Source: Clostridium caldaquaticum (GTDB lineage Bacteria; Bacillota; Clostridia; Clostridiales; Clostridiaceae). From it: 64,000 bases of DNA. Numbering within the stretch: position 1 is the stretch's first letter; every line of letters starts with the position of its first letter. The notes under the pieces were generated by a model that saw nothing but the letters and a program-made list of their open reading frames with translations, was not told the origin of the DNA and made no database searches. The translations under genes and the position numbers were made by a program. Location of the stretch: NCBI RefSeq assembly GCF_023806125.1, contig NZ_JAMSKT010000004.1, positions 1 through 64,000 of the forward strand. The letters are read 5' to 3'. Shown here piece by piece: positions 19,158 through 28,140 of this stretch.

Positions 19158-20615
19158 TTAGACGTTGTTACTTACTGATGCTTTTCTAAGTGCTATATCC
19201 TTCTTTATCTTCTCCATTTCAACAGCATCAAGATGATACCATTTCATTGCTATAATTGAAGCTATATGTCCAAGTATTGGAAGCCCATATACGCAAAATA
19301 ATATACCTATATAAAATTTTGTATTTACAGGAGTATTAGGTTTTATTACAGTAGTTCCATAACCAGCCCATGCAATAACTATTCCAATTATAAATGACGA
19401 CAAAGATGAAATCATTTTATCAACAAAGGAAAATAAAGTTCCCATCATTCCTGGTATAAATCTTCCGCTTCTTGAAGTTTCATAATCTGAACAGTCTGCT
19501 ATCATAGGTATAACTATATTACCAGATATATTCATTATACCACCTTGCAATGTCATTAAAATAAGAAGTATTATTATGCCTGTATAAGATTTTGTGAGGA
19601 TTGGTGTTACAGCAAGATTTAATAACAGCATTAGCATACTTACCCAGGTTGCGCCAACAAAGGCTTTTTTAATACCTGTATTTCTTGACCAGTTTACACC
19701 TAAAGCTGTAATTATCATAACAGGCACAGCGCTTGCAAGAGAAAATTTTCCCTGTAATGCAGAATTTAATAAAATATTAGAGAAAAAGTACACTTGTGCT
19801 CCCCTTAAAGCTGTTGATGCTAATTTATCTGTTGAAGCTGCAATAACAAGCATTTGTATTGGTCTATTATTTTTTAAAATATCCCAATAATCCTTAAATT
19901 TTACCTGTACTCCATTTTCACCTAAACCGAAGAATTCCGTTCTATCCTTCTGCCATATTCCTATTATAGCTAAAATAGTAAACACAAAAGATAACGTCAT
20001 GAAAATTAATGAAACATCCTTCCAAAGCTGAGGATCTATCATAGTTTTAGGATACTTTGGTGCCATAACTGTTGTTATTAAAAATGTACCTCCGCTGAAT
20101 AAAATAGTGTTATATAATGCATCAAACATTGTAAACACAGGACGCTGCCTCGGATCATTTGTTAAAGCTGCCTGAGCACCTTTTGTTACAGTACATTGAA
20201 ATGTATATCCTATAACATATATTACATATGTTATAGTTGTGTACCAGTATTTTTGACTTATACTCCACCCTGCCGGCGTTCTGAATATCATAACAACACT
20301 TACAAATAATATTATATTACCTATTAACATGTAAGGTCTGAACTTCCCAAATCTTCCATTTGTTTTATCCATTAAATATCCTACAATTGGATCTGTTACT
20401 GCATCCCATATACGCATACTCATAGCTATTGAACCTACAACTACTGCCGCAAGGCGGAGAATGTTTTGTGTAAAAAATGCATAATACATCATAACAAACA
20501 TTGCTGCATTAGTTGCAGTATTATTAAGAGCAAAAAAACCTATCTGCCAGATTTTTGCTCTATTATACTCTGATTTATTTGAAACTTTTGTCTTTGTCAT
20601 TTCTGTATTAATCAT
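19158..20615 (-). CDS. GPH-family glycoside:cation symporter
   Basis: A 485-residue twelve-helix major-facilitator-type transporter of the glycoside-pentoside-hexuronide family. The loop 2-3 signature DPIVGYLMDKTNGRFGKFRP is intact. It would import a disaccharide or glycoside with Na+ or H+. AAGGGGG lies before ATG 20615. It is cotranscribed with the GH2 enzyme that follows after 24 bases. The 308-base leader carries a cre-like sequence. Confidence 0.9.
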   Translation of the reverse strand: MINTEMTKTKVSNKSEYNRAKIWQIGFFALNNTATNAAMFVMMYYAFFTQNILRLAAVVVGSIAMSMRIWDAVTDPIVGYLMDKTNGRFGKFRPYMLIGNIILFVSVVMIFRTPAGWSISQKYWYTTITYVIYVIGYTFQCTVTKGAQAALTNDPRQRPVFTMFDALYNTILFSGGTFLITTVMAPKYPKTMIDPQLWKDVSLIFMTLSFVFTILAIIGIWQKDRTEFFGLGENGVQVKFKDYWDILKNNRPIQMLVIAASTDKLASTALRGAQVYFFSNILLNSALQGKFSLASAVPVMIITALGVNWSRNTGIKKAFVGATWVSMLMLLLNLAVTPILTKSYTGIIILLILMTLQGGIMNISGNIVIPMIADCSDYETSRSGRFIPGMMGTLFSFVDKMISSLSSFIIGIVIAWAGYGTTVIKPNTPVNTKFYIGILFCVYGLPILGHIASIIAMKWYHLDAVEMEKIKKDIALRKASVSNNV

Positions 20616-20923
20616 TATTTTTTCCCCCTTAAATTATTTTTTTAAATTAAGAATAAATTAGTAAAACATTTAAAAGTTTATTATTTTTCTACAATCTCAC
20701 ATTTCACCCCCTTCAAACGTTTTCTTTTCTGTGTTTGTTTCTAAGTCAGCTAATATCAAATTAGTACACTCTGAAATCCTTTTAAAACTATATAAATAAT
20801 TTATAATTTTTCTGAAAATTTAACTTTAATTATTTTGACTTAATGTATAAATTTATTGCATAAAAGTTAAATATTTACTAAAAGACCTATGATGCTTTAT
20901 AAAAAATAGTAGTTGACAAATTT
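20616..20923 (-). promoter_or_regulatory. AT-rich leader of the GPH symporter with cre-like element
   Basis: No gene was found in this 308-base stretch. At 20712-20725 the plus strand reads TTCAAACGTTTTCT, matching the CcpA cre consensus at about 12 of 14 positions. On the minus strand just beyond it, GGGGG is followed by GTGAAATGTGAG, which resembles a ribosome binding site with a very short frame. No confident -35/-10 pair was chosen. Confidence 0.35.
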
Positions 20924-20976
20924 AAAAAAGAGGTTACAGCAGAAGTTTTACACTTATGCTGTAACCTCTTTTTTAT
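20924..20976. terminator. bidirectional terminator of the zinc-ribbon gene
   Basis: AAAAAAGAGGTTACAGCA and TGCTGTAACCTCTTTTTT form an 18-bp stem directly after the zinc-ribbon stop codon, with T-runs on both strands. Confidence 0.88.
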
Positions 20977-21170
20977 TATTCACTACTAAGCTTCTTAACT
21001 GCCTTTTCATCTATCTTCGTTACCAATTGTTCATGAGGTACTATCTTTGTTTTAGAAATAAGTTTTTTACATTTGTTGCAAAAATAGCTTGTAGAGCCGC
21101 AACCTGAAATTACCTCTAGTTTGCTGCTGCAGTCTGGACAATAAAATACATCATTCATTTTTATCTTCAT
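20976..21170 (-). CDS. small YfgJ-like zinc-ribbon protein
   Basis: A 64-residue protein with two CxxC knuckles, CPDC and CNKC, separated by an SGCGSTSYF segment. The pattern (CPDC, L, CG, YFC, C, LISK) resembles the second half of the YfgJ/DUF1407 zinc ribbon. It probably binds one Zn ion; function is unknown. Two starts are possible: ATG 21170 lies very close to AGGAAGG and the ATG four codons later lies about 12 bases away. It stands alone between a strong terminator and the transaldolase gene. Confidence 0.75.
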   Translation of the reverse strand: MKIKMNDVFYCPDCSSKLEVISGCGSTSYFCNKCKKLISKTKIVPHEQLVTKIDEKAVKKLSSE

Positions 21171-21203
21171 TCCTTCCTAGCTCTATTTCCAATTCTAAAT
21201 AAA

Positions 21204-21881
21204 TTAACAGTCTAAAGTAGTTTTATTTTTTCCATATTGATTTTCCCAATCGCTTATAAAGGTGTTAACACTCCATTCTGTAAGAGGATGATAAATTAAT
21301 TTTTCAAATAAGTCTTTATTTACAGTTACAGACTGAACACCTGTAAGACAAACCTTATGTACTTGTTCTACGTTTTTAAAACTTGCTGCAAGAACTTTTG
21401 TTTCTAGGTTATTTATCTTTAATAATTCTACAATCTCAGCTACTACCTTTACTCCATCTGCAGAAATGTTATCAAGCCTGTCTACGTATGGAGCTACATA
21501 ATCTGCTCCAGCCATAGCAGCTATTAATGCTTGCTGTGGAGTAAATATAGCTGTTGCCGTTATTTTAATATTCCTTTCTTTTAATAGCTTTATAGCCTTT
21601 ATTCCTTCAGGAATTACAGGTATTTTTACAAATACATTTCCTTTGGCAAGTTCCTTTATATATAAAGCTTCCTTAACAATATCCTCTGCTTTTAAGCTTA
21701 AGCATTGAACATGAATCATTAAATCTTCTCCGATAGCTTCTCTAATACCTCGAATTATTTCTTTAAAATTTTTCTTTTCTTTAGCAACGATAGTTGGATT
21801 TGTGGTAACACCTGCTATTGGATATAAATCTACAGCCTTTCTGATAAAATCCACATCTGCGGTATCTAAAATATACTGCAT
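21204..21881 (-). CDS. tal: fructose-6-phosphate aldolase / transaldolase, TalC-FSA type
   Basis: A 225-residue TIM-barrel enzyme of the short transaldolase family. ATG 21881 lies eight bases after AGAAGGAG, and the frame's upstream GTG is disfavoured. N-terminal YILDTADVDFIRKAV, the Schiff-base lysine in VFVKIPVIPEG, and ATAIFTPQQA are all present. It moves dihydroxyacetone units between sugar phosphates and probably links pentose and hexose phosphates in a genome rich in pentosan enzymes. FSA and transaldolase activities cannot be separated by length alone. No operon partner is obvious. Confidence 0.88.
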   Translation of the reverse strand: MQYILDTADVDFIRKAVDLYPIAGVTTNPTIVAKEKKNFKEIIRGIREAIGEDLMIHVQCLSLKAEDIVKEALYIKELAKGNVFVKIPVIPEGIKAIKLLKERNIKITATAIFTPQQALIAAMAGADYVAPYVDRLDNISADGVKVVAEIVELLKINNLETKVLAASFKNVEQVHKVCLTGVQSVTVNKDLFEKLIYHPLTEWSVNTFISDWENQYGKNKTTLDC

Positions 21882-21979
21882 AAATAACACTCCTTCTCAT
21901 GAAATCGGCAATTTCCTTAAAACATTATCACTTTTACTAAATTATACTTCTTTTGATAATTAAATGTCAATTAATTGAA

Positions 21980-22008
21980 ATAATTAAAGAGAGGACTATT
22001 CCTCTCCA
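21980..22008 (-). terminator. terminator after cblS
   Basis: On the minus strand GAGAGG pairs with CCTCTC around a six-base loop and is followed by TTTAATTATTT. It starts immediately after the cblS stop codon. Confidence 0.75.
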
Positions 22009-22009
22009 T

Positions 22010-22768
22010 TTAATCTTTATGCGTAATCCCTTTTAAACTCCCTATAACATTTACATTTTCAATAAGCTTTGAAATTTCTTCTAACCCTTCCGGCTTTATT
22101 GCCGCTATAACACAAGTAGCTGGGCCGCCTGATTTATTTATATCTATAAAGATTTTCTCACTAAACTGCAGCTTTAACTTATTATTTAAAGCAAGCTGCT
22201 GTGCTTCATAAACTATGCCTTTAGAACCTACTGGAACTATTTCATAAACAAAGGGACTATTTAAAAGCTTATAAATATCAGCATAGTCAACCATTTCTTT
22301 ATCATAAACAAAGTTTATCTCTGAGCCTACCTTAGGATATCCAACACATATAATAATTGCTTCTTCAATTACTCTATTTACCTTTAAATCTTTTGTATTT
22401 ACAATACCTATAGTAGTTACCCCTAGTCCCGTTGCATTAGTTATCATGTTTTCTTCTGTACTTCCCGTTAAAACTATATCCTTAATGCCTGCTGCTTTTA
22501 ACTCTTCTTTTATCCCCCTTATAATCTCACTTCCTGTAGGTTCCATTTCATTACAGACTGCATCAGCAACAGTTATAATTTCTGCTCCTGAACAAATTAC
22601 TTCTATTAAAGATACTCTAGCAGTCAGCTTTCCAACATAAAAAGGAGGAACTTTAAAGGTATCAGCCTCTTTTTCCCCTATACCTCCACAGCTGTCACAA
22701 GCTATGACCATAGTTTTTTCATCATCTAATTTTATTAAGCTTAAATCTCTGATTTTTCTGATTTCCAT
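22010..22768 (-). CDS. cblS: AIR-synthase-like alpha-ribazole kinase CblS
   Basis: A 252-residue protein of the PurM/AIR-synthase-like fold. ACDSCGGIGEKE and an internal GSTEENM stretch resemble ATP-binding PurM relatives. The Firmicute CblS protein phosphorylates alpha-ribazole to alpha-ribazole-5'-phosphate, bypassing CobT. The call rests mainly on context. The gene overlaps by 28 bases an S-component-like transporter matching CblT and ends an operon of cobalamin loop-assembly genes that lacks cobT. It is shorter than canonical PurM, and purM itself lies at 40943. An alternative is an AIR-synthase-related protein of unknown role. Confidence 0.78.
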   Translation of the reverse strand: MEIRKIRDLSLIKLDDEKTMVIACDSCGGIGEKEADTFKVPPFYVGKLTARVSLIEVICSGAEIITVADAVCNEMEPTGSEIIRGIKEELKAAGIKDIVLTGSTEENMITNATGLGVTTIGIVNTKDLKVNRVIEEAIIICVGYPKVGSEINFVYDKEMVDYADIYKLLNSPFVYEIVPVGSKGIVYEAQQLALNNKLKLQFSEKIFIDINKSGGPATCVIAAIKPEGLEEISKLIENVNVIGSLKGITHKD

Positions 22769-23256
22769 AGTTTCACACTCTCTGGCAGTAGTTTATATAC
22801 TATATCCGCAATTAATATATTCAAAAAAGCAATTAAAGTTAAAATTGGCAGCATAGTCATCACTCCGCTTCCTAATATAGGAATAATCATAAACAGTGAA
22901 ACCGGTCCATTTATTACTACCCCAACAAGATTAGAAACTATAAGAGCAGCATATTTATTTACTTTAGATAAAACTTTATAGATTACCCCAAACATATACA
23001 TGGTAAGTGCCATATTTATCATAACAATCAAGTGAACTGGCAGCGATAATGGAAATCCACTAGTTGCAGCAGTTAATAAGTGTCCTATAGCTCCTATTAA
23101 AGCTCCAAACACTGGTCCTAATGTCAAGGCTCCTAAAAACCCCGGCATAGAGTCAAAAGCAATACTGCCTGCTATTTTTATATTTGCTCCAATCAAACTT
23201 AAAGCTATAAAAAGCGCTGTTATAGATAATTTTCTTGTTTTCATAATTTCATCCAC
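22741..23256 (-). CDS. cblT: alpha-ribazole transporter CblT (ECF S-component-like)
   Basis: A 171-residue membrane protein with five to six helices and the small hydrophobic layout of ECF S components (KLSITALFIALSLIG at the N-terminus, GFLGALTLGPVFGALIGAIG in the middle). Firmicute CblT imports alpha-ribazole. It overlaps cblS and follows cobA after 12 bases. Start choice is uncertain: GTG 23256 lies two bases from AAAGGA and ATG 23244 about 14 bases away. Confidence 0.78.
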   Translation of the reverse strand: MDEIMKTRKLSITALFIALSLIGANIKIAGSIAFDSMPGFLGALTLGPVFGALIGAIGHLLTAATSGFPLSLPVHLIVMINMALTMYMFGVIYKVLSKVNKYAALIVSNLVGVVINGPVSLFMIIPILGSGVMTMLPILTLIAFLNILIADIVYKLLPESVKLWKSEKSEI

Positions 23257-23268
23257 AATCCTTTCATA

Positions 23269-23808
23269 TTAATATTCTATACCTTCCCTTGCTTTAATAC
23301 CTTCACTGAAATAATGTTTAATATCCTTCATTTCAGTTATTAAATCAGCTTTCTCTAATATTTCTTCCGGAACATTTCTGCCTGTTAGTATTAATTCCAT
23401 ATCCTCTGGTCTAACATCTATTAATTCCAGCATTTGCTCCTTTGATACAAGCTCATTAGATAAAGCTCCCATTATTTCATCCATGATTAAAATATCACAC
23501 TGTCTTTCTTTAAGTACTTTAAAACAGAATCTGTAAGCTTCCTGTATTTCTTCCTTTAACTCTTTTTTTTCTTCCTCATTTAAAGTCCAGAAAAAACCTC
23601 TTCTTTTTTCAAATCTGAATATTTTAAAATTTGGCTCTAATTTTTTTGCACTTTCTACTTCTCCTGTAAAATCTGACTTTAAAAACTGAACCATGTATAC
23701 CTTTAAACCATTTCCTGCTGCTCTTACCGCCAGACCTACTGCTGCGGTGGTTTTTCCTTTTCCGTTTCCTGTGTAAATCTGAACGCAGCCTTTTTTAAAT
23801 GCAGTCAT
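23269..23808 (-). CDS. cobA: ATP:corrinoid adenosyltransferase CobA
   Basis: A 179-residue CobA/BtuR-type enzyme. It transfers adenosyl from ATP to the reduced corrinoid cobalt. The P-loop YTGNGKGKTT lies at residues about 12-21. The Walker-B-like DILIMDEIM and LTGRNVPEEIL motifs are those of the CobA family. The start has AGGAGG ten bases upstream. It is the fourth gene of the corrinoid salvage operon. Confidence 0.93.
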   Translation of the reverse strand: MTAFKKGCVQIYTGNGKGKTTAAVGLAVRAAGNGLKVYMVQFLKSDFTGEVESAKKLEPNFKIFRFEKRRGFFWTLNEEEKKELKEEIQEAYRFCFKVLKERQCDILIMDEIMGALSNELVSKEQMLELIDVRPEDMELILTGRNVPEEILEKADLITEMKDIKHYFSEGIKAREGIEY

Positions 23809-23911
23809 ATCCGTAATTCCTCCTAATTTTTATATTTTAATATCTTTTAAAATACTTAAAAGTTTTTCATTGGATTTTCTGTACTTTATAATAAATATTT
23901 TATTTTACTCC

Positions 23912-24676
23912 TTAAAACAAATTATGTCGAATTGTTGAAACAACTATAATAAGAGTTAAAATCTCAACTAATTCATTATTTGCTCCTAAAATATCTCCTG
24001 TTGCTCCCCCAATTTTATTTTCACAGTATTTTTTAAATAAAAAGGTTAAAATTACAACTGCTGAAAAAATTATAAGTGATATCTTTAATCCTAATAGAAC
24101 AATATTTATCCCAAAAGATAGTAAACCTGAAATAAGCACTATTATTCTGTTCATGTTTCCAATAAAAAGATTACCAGAACCATTGCTCTTTGCAGGTTTT
24201 GAAATATAAGATATAAATATTATAGAAAATCTTCCCATTACTGCTGCAGCAATTACAGCAGCAGCAAAACTGCTATCAAGTATATAGGAAATTGCCATAA
24301 CTTTCATAAGTAAATCTGCTGATACAGCAATAGCACCAAAGCTTCCTATCCTGCTGTCTTTCATTATTTCTATAATTCTATCTTTTCCTTTAAAAGCAAA
24401 GAAACCATCACAGGTATCTCCTAAACCATCTATATGAAGTGCTCCAGTAACCATTACAGCTGTTATAACCATTATTACAGCTATTATGTTATTTGGCAAA
24501 ACTTTATTTAAAAGATAATATATAATCCATTGAAGTCCGCCAACAATAAAACCCACTATGGGAAGAAATACAGCTCCTTTTCTAAAATTGTCCTTCTCAC
24601 AGTTTAAATTTATATTTATAGGTATTCTAGTAAGAAACTGAAGCATAAGCAAAAAATCATTTGTGTATTTATACAT
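23912..24676 (-). CDS. cobS: adenosylcobinamide-GDP ribazoletransferase CobS
   Basis: A 254-residue integral membrane cobalamin-5'-phosphate synthase. LMLQFLTRIPI at the N-terminus, HIDGLGDTCDGFFAF with its Asp-rich Mg site, and RIGSFGA are the family motifs. It joins adenosylcobinamide-GDP to alpha-ribazole(-phosphate) at the membrane. It follows cobU by 27 bases. About 100 AT-rich bases separate it from cobA, and no terminator was seen. Confidence 0.93.
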   Translation of the reverse strand: MYKYTNDFLLMLQFLTRIPININLNCEKDNFRKGAVFLPIVGFIVGGLQWIIYYLLNKVLPNNIIAVIMVITAVMVTGALHIDGLGDTCDGFFAFKGKDRIIEIMKDSRIGSFGAIAVSADLLMKVMAISYILDSSFAAAVIAAAVMGRFSIIFISYISKPAKSNGSGNLFIGNMNRIIVLISGLLSFGINIVLLGLKISLIIFSAVVILTFLFKKYCENKIGGATGDILGANNELVEILTLIIVVSTIRHNLF

Positions 24677-24703
24677 ATTTTATACAATTCCTTTCCTTCA
24701 ACC

Positions 24704-25258
24704 CTACTTTAATTTCAAAGGCAGTCCGCAGGCCAAAAGATAAACTTCATCGCAATATTCAGCTATGAATTGATTAATAAATCCTGCTATGTCTCTGAAA
24801 ATTCTCCCAAGCTTATATTCAGGAACTAATCCATAACCGACTTCATTAGTAACCATTATCATAGTTTTATCTAACTTTTTTACCTTTAAAATAAGTTTTC
24901 TAAATTCTTCTTTTATTTCATAAAGCAATTCATCTATTTCTTCCTCAGACATATTATCAAAATCTCTTTCTTTGAAAAACATAAGATTTGTTATCATAAT
25001 AGTTACACAGTCAAGCAAAATATAATCTAAAGAACTTTTTTCTATAACCATGTCCAAATCTTTATATCCTTCATAAGTTGTCCAATTTTTATTTCTGCTA
25101 TCAATATGTTTTTTTATTCTGTTTTCCATCTCCTCATCTGTAACTATAGCTGTTGCTATGTACAATACATCATTTTTGTCCTTTAAAAGTTTTTCTGCAA
25201 ACCTGCTTTTTCCGCTTCTGCAGCCTCCTGTTACTAGAACTATTTTTCTATCCTCCAT
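24704..25258 (-). CDS. cobU: adenosylcobinamide kinase / guanylyltransferase CobU
   Basis: A 184-residue bifunctional enzyme that phosphorylates and then guanylylates adenosylcobinamide. The P-loop VTGGCRSGKSRFAE sits at the N-terminus, followed by YIATA and TNEVGYGLVPEYKLGRIFRD, the conserved nucleotide and corrinoid contact segments. It overlaps cobC by 19 bases, which implies translational coupling. Confidence 0.94.
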   Translation of the reverse strand: MEDRKIVLVTGGCRSGKSRFAEKLLKDKNDVLYIATAIVTDEEMENRIKKHIDSRNKNWTTYEGYKDLDMVIEKSSLDYILLDCVTIMITNLMFFKERDFDNMSEEEIDELLYEIKEEFRKLILKVKKLDKTMIMVTNEVGYGLVPEYKLGRIFRDIAGFINQFIAEYCDEVYLLACGLPLKLK

Positions 25259-25872
25259 ACCTGACCCTCCATATATTCCTTAAGCTTCCCAGCATGAGTT
25301 ATGCTGTCTATAAAAAGATTGCCATATTCATATTTTATAATGCTTAAATCTCCATTTTCAGAACTGAATTTCCAATAAAAATCCAGATTATTATCTAATA
25401 CATAACAATAAACAGCCCTTATAACGCCTCCATGGGTTACAACCAGTACGTCTTCTTCTCCCGTCTCAAGAAGTTCCTTCATAAAATTCCTGACTCTGCT
25501 GTAAAATTGTATATAGCTTTCTCCACCAGGAGGCACAAACTCTTTCCAATTGCTACTCCACTTTTCATACTCTATTGGAAATTTTTTTTGAATCTCCTCA
25601 TAGCTTCTGCCTTCAAACTCACCAAAATTTATTTCATTTATCCTACTATCTATAATAAATCCTTCAGTTCTCCCCAAGACAATTTCTGCAGTTTCTCTAG
25701 TTCTTTTTCTTTCGCTTATGTATATATTTTTGAAATTAATATTTTTTAGTAAAATTCCTGCGTTTTTAGCTTGAGTCTTTCCATTTTCATTTAAACTCAT
25801 ATTAAGCTTTCCATAGTAAAATTTATTTTTATTTCCTTCAGTTTCTCCATGTCTTAACAAATAAATATTCAT
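25240..25872 (-). CDS. cobC: alpha-ribazole phosphatase CobC (histidine phosphatase)
   Basis: A 210-residue phosphoglycerate-mutase-like phosphatase. Start ATG 25872 follows CAGGAG. The phospho-histidine motif LRHGETEGN is at residues 5-13 and the second His lies in VTHGGVIRAVY. It removes phosphate from alpha-ribazole-5'-phosphate or from adenosylcobalamin-5'-phosphate. As the first gene of the cob/cbl operon its identity is supported by context. No B12 riboswitch precedes it; only 86 bases separate it from malQ. Confidence 0.88.
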   Translation of the reverse strand: MNIYLLRHGETEGNKNKFYYGKLNMSLNENGKTQAKNAGILLKNINFKNIYISERKRTRETAEIVLGRTEGFIIDSRINEINFGEFEGRSYEEIQKKFPIEYEKWSSNWKEFVPPGGESYIQFYSRVRNFMKELLETGEEDVLVVTHGGVIRAVYCYVLDNNLDFYWKFSSENGDLSIIKYEYGNLFIDSITHAGKLKEYMEGQVWRIEK

Positions 25873-25916
25873 ATTTTTCTCCTGATGTTTTTTTATAAAT
25901 TTTAACATAATATATA

Positions 25917-25950
25917 GTTAAAAAGGAACCCCTTAGTAAAGGTTCCTCTT
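25917..25950 (-). terminator. terminator of malQ
   Basis: On the minus strand GAGGAACC and GGTTCCTT flank a ten-base loop and are followed by TTTTAAC. It ends within 40 bases of cobC, so a cobC promoter would have to overlap it. Confidence 0.75.
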
Positions 25951-25958
25951 TAAATACC

Positions 25959-27452
25959 CTAACTTGATCTTCCATATATTTTTGTAATTTTTCTTATTTT
26001 TTCTAATAATTCATCAGTAATTTCATTTTCAAGCAACCGCCACTTCCAATTGTTACCTACAGTTGAAGGCTTATTAATTCTAGCTTCATTTCCAAGCCCT
26101 AAATAATCCTGAATAGGTATAACAGCTAACCTTGCCACACTTGAAAGAGCTAATCGTATAAACTTCCAATATATTTGCTCTTCATCCTCAGTACCAATAT
26201 CTAAATAATCTATTGCAAGTTGTTTGTCCTTAGCGTTAAGATTTTTATACCAGCCCGCAATAGTTTCATTATCATGAGTGCCGGTATAAACTACACAATT
26301 ATTAGTATAATTATGAGGCAGATAATCACTCTCTTCCCTTGAATCAAAAGCAAACTCCAACACCTTCATACCTGGATAGCCGGTTTTCTTAACAAGTTCT
26401 AAAACACTGTCTGTAAGAAACCCCAAGTCTTCCGCAATTATATCTAACCTTCCAAGCTGCTTACATAATTTTTCGAAAAAGTCATAGCCAGGTCCTTTTT
26501 CCCATTTGCCCTTTTCTGCTGTAGGAAATCCGTATGGTATAGAATAATATTCGTCAAAACCTCTGAAATGGTCTATACGAACAACATCAAAAAGCTTGAA
26601 AGAATAAGCAATTCTTTGTATCCACCAGGCATAAGAAGTTTTTTTATGATACTCCCAGTTATAAAGAGGATTACCCCATAACTGACCTGTTGGTGAAAAG
26701 GCATCTGGAGGACATCCTGCTACAGCAATTGGTTTCTTTTTTTCATCAAATTGAAATAACTCTGGATGAGACCAGCTGTCTGCACTGTCTAAAGCAACAT
26801 AAATGGGAATATCTCCTATTATTTTAATGCCGCATTTATTAGCATAGGCTTTTAATTTAAACCACTGTTTAGCAAAAACAAATTGCTGAAACTTATAAAA
26901 ATCAATCTCATCTGCAAGTTTGTTTTTATACTTTTTTAATGCTGAAGGCCTTCTTAGCCTTATGTCCTCCTCCCACTCACTCCAGCTTACACCAGAAAAA
27001 CTATTTTTAACTGCCATATATAAGGCATAATCCTCAAGCCAATATGCGTTTTCATTAACAAATGAGTAAAATTCCTCTGTTTTAGTAATATTGCTTCTTT
27101 CATAAGCAGTTTTCAGCACTTTAAATCTAGACAAATATATTTTTTCATAATCTATATAACGCTCATTTTTTCCAAAGTCATAAGAATTACATTCTTCTTC
27201 AGTAATATAACCTTCTTTGATTAATTCTTCCAAATCAATAAAGTAAGGATTACCTGCAAAGGTAGAAAAGGATTGATATGGCGAATCTCCATAGCCAGTA
27301 GGACCTAAAGGCAGTATCTGCCAATATTTTTGTCCTGCTTTTTTTAATTGATCTACAAAATGATATGCACTTTTTGAAAAAGCTCCTATTCCAAACCTTG
27401 AAGGCAGACTGGCAATAGATAGTAGAATTCCACACTCTCTCTTTTTTTCCAT
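25959..27452 (-). CDS. malQ: 4-alpha-glucanotransferase (amylomaltase)
   Basis: A 497-residue GH77 enzyme that disproportionates maltodextrins in the cytoplasm. Full-length motifs are present: GILLSIASLPSRFGIG at the N-terminus, RIDHFRGF with the nucleophile Asp, AEDLG with the acid/base Glu, and TGTHDNET. AGGAG precedes ATG 27452. It appears monocistronic, being terminated before cobC. No other glycogen or maltose gene is nearby. Confidence 0.95.
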   Translation of the reverse strand: MEKKRECGILLSIASLPSRFGIGAFSKSAYHFVDQLKKAGQKYWQILPLGPTGYGDSPYQSFSTFAGNPYFIDLEELIKEGYITEEECNSYDFGKNERYIDYEKIYLSRFKVLKTAYERSNITKTEEFYSFVNENAYWLEDYALYMAVKNSFSGVSWSEWEEDIRLRRPSALKKYKNKLADEIDFYKFQQFVFAKQWFKLKAYANKCGIKIIGDIPIYVALDSADSWSHPELFQFDEKKKPIAVAGCPPDAFSPTGQLWGNPLYNWEYHKKTSYAWWIQRIAYSFKLFDVVRIDHFRGFDEYYSIPYGFPTAEKGKWEKGPGYDFFEKLCKQLGRLDIIAEDLGFLTDSVLELVKKTGYPGMKVLEFAFDSREESDYLPHNYTNNCVVYTGTHDNETIAGWYKNLNAKDKQLAIDYLDIGTEDEEQIYWKFIRLALSSVARLAVIPIQDYLGLGNEARINKPSTVGNNWKWRLLENEITDELLEKIRKITKIYGRSS

Positions 27453-27484
27453 ACCATCTTCTCCTAAACAATTTTTACATAATT

Positions 27485-27526
27485 AAAAAGGAAGTCCCTT
27501 TCTTAAATGAATGGTTCTCCCTTTTA
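27485..27526 (-). terminator. possible terminator of the pyr operon
   Basis: On the minus strand AAAAGG pairs with CCTTTT, with an interrupted inner helix (GAGAACC/GGGACTT, two mismatches) and a following T-run. It is weaker than the other terminators here but well placed after pyrE. Confidence 0.4.
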
Positions 27527-27561
27527 TTATATGCCAGAGATATAAAATTGTTATCTTCAAG

Positions 27562-28128
27562 TTATTTTATATTCCTGCTGCCAGGCTTTACACAAGGAAG
27601 ACCTTCCTTACAAAGCGGGCATTCTTCCTTATCGAAAGTTTCTATCTTAAGCTTAACTGCACTATACAGTGGATATAGAATTTCAGTACTGCTTCTATCT
27701 ACTATGGAGGCTATTCCAACAATCTCTGCTCCAGCTGCTTTTAATACTTCTGCAACTTCCATTGAAGACTTTGCTGTTGTAACAACGTCTTCTGATATAA
27801 GCACCTTTTGCCCAGGCAATATTTCAAAGCCTCTTCTTAAAGTCATAGTTCCATCAACTCTTTCAGTAAATATAGCAGGCTTACCAAGCTGTCTTCCAAG
27901 CTCATAAGCTACAATTATTCCTCCCATAGCTGGTCCAACAATAACATCGATGTCTAAATCTTTTATCTTGTCTGCAACTACCTTTAGAACTTCTTCAGCC
28001 TTGTCTGGATACATTAGAAGCTTTGCACATTGGCAGTATCTGTTACTGTGCTTTCCAGAAGATAAAAGAAAGTGTCCCTCAAGTAATGCTCCAACTTCAC
28101 TTAATATATTTAAAACTTTGTTTTCCAT
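27562..28128 (-). CDS. pyrE: orotate phosphoribosyltransferase
   Basis: A 188-residue OPRTase that makes OMP from orotate and PRPP. The PRPP motif [14 protein letters not shown] and [15 protein letters not shown] are intact. [12 protein letters not shown] lies at the N-terminus. A C-terminal [10 protein letters not shown] segment is typical of the clostridial/archaeal-like PyrE branch. It is the last gene of pyrBICFKDE, 12 bases after pyrD. Confidence 0.94.
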   Translation of the reverse strand: MENKVLNILSEVGALLEGHFLLSSGKHSNRYCQCAKLLMYPDKAEEVLKVVADKIKDLDIDVIVGPAMGGIIVAYELGRQLGKPAIFTERVDGTMTLRRGFEILPGQKVLISEDVVTTAKSSMEVAEVLKAAGAEIVGIASIVDRSSTEILYPLYSAVKLKIETFDKEECPLCKEGLPCVKPGSRNIK

Positions 28129-28140
28129 TTAAAATTCCTC

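Noticed and set aside
1-20615. Horizontally acquired island for sugar use
   Set aside because: Base composition and codon use look like the rest of the window, and no integrase, tRNA or repeats flank it.
20931-20970. Insertion-sequence end or attachment site
   Set aside because: The inverted repeat has T-runs and directly follows a stop codon; it is a terminator and there is no transposase.
22010-22768. Second purM
   Set aside because: It is shorter, lacks the PurM signature motifs seen at 40943, and overlaps a cobalamin-type transporter gene.
25917-25950. T-box or riboswitch ahead of cobC
   Set aside because: Only a simple eight-base hairpin with a T-run after malQ is present; no specifier, T-box sequence or B12 box.
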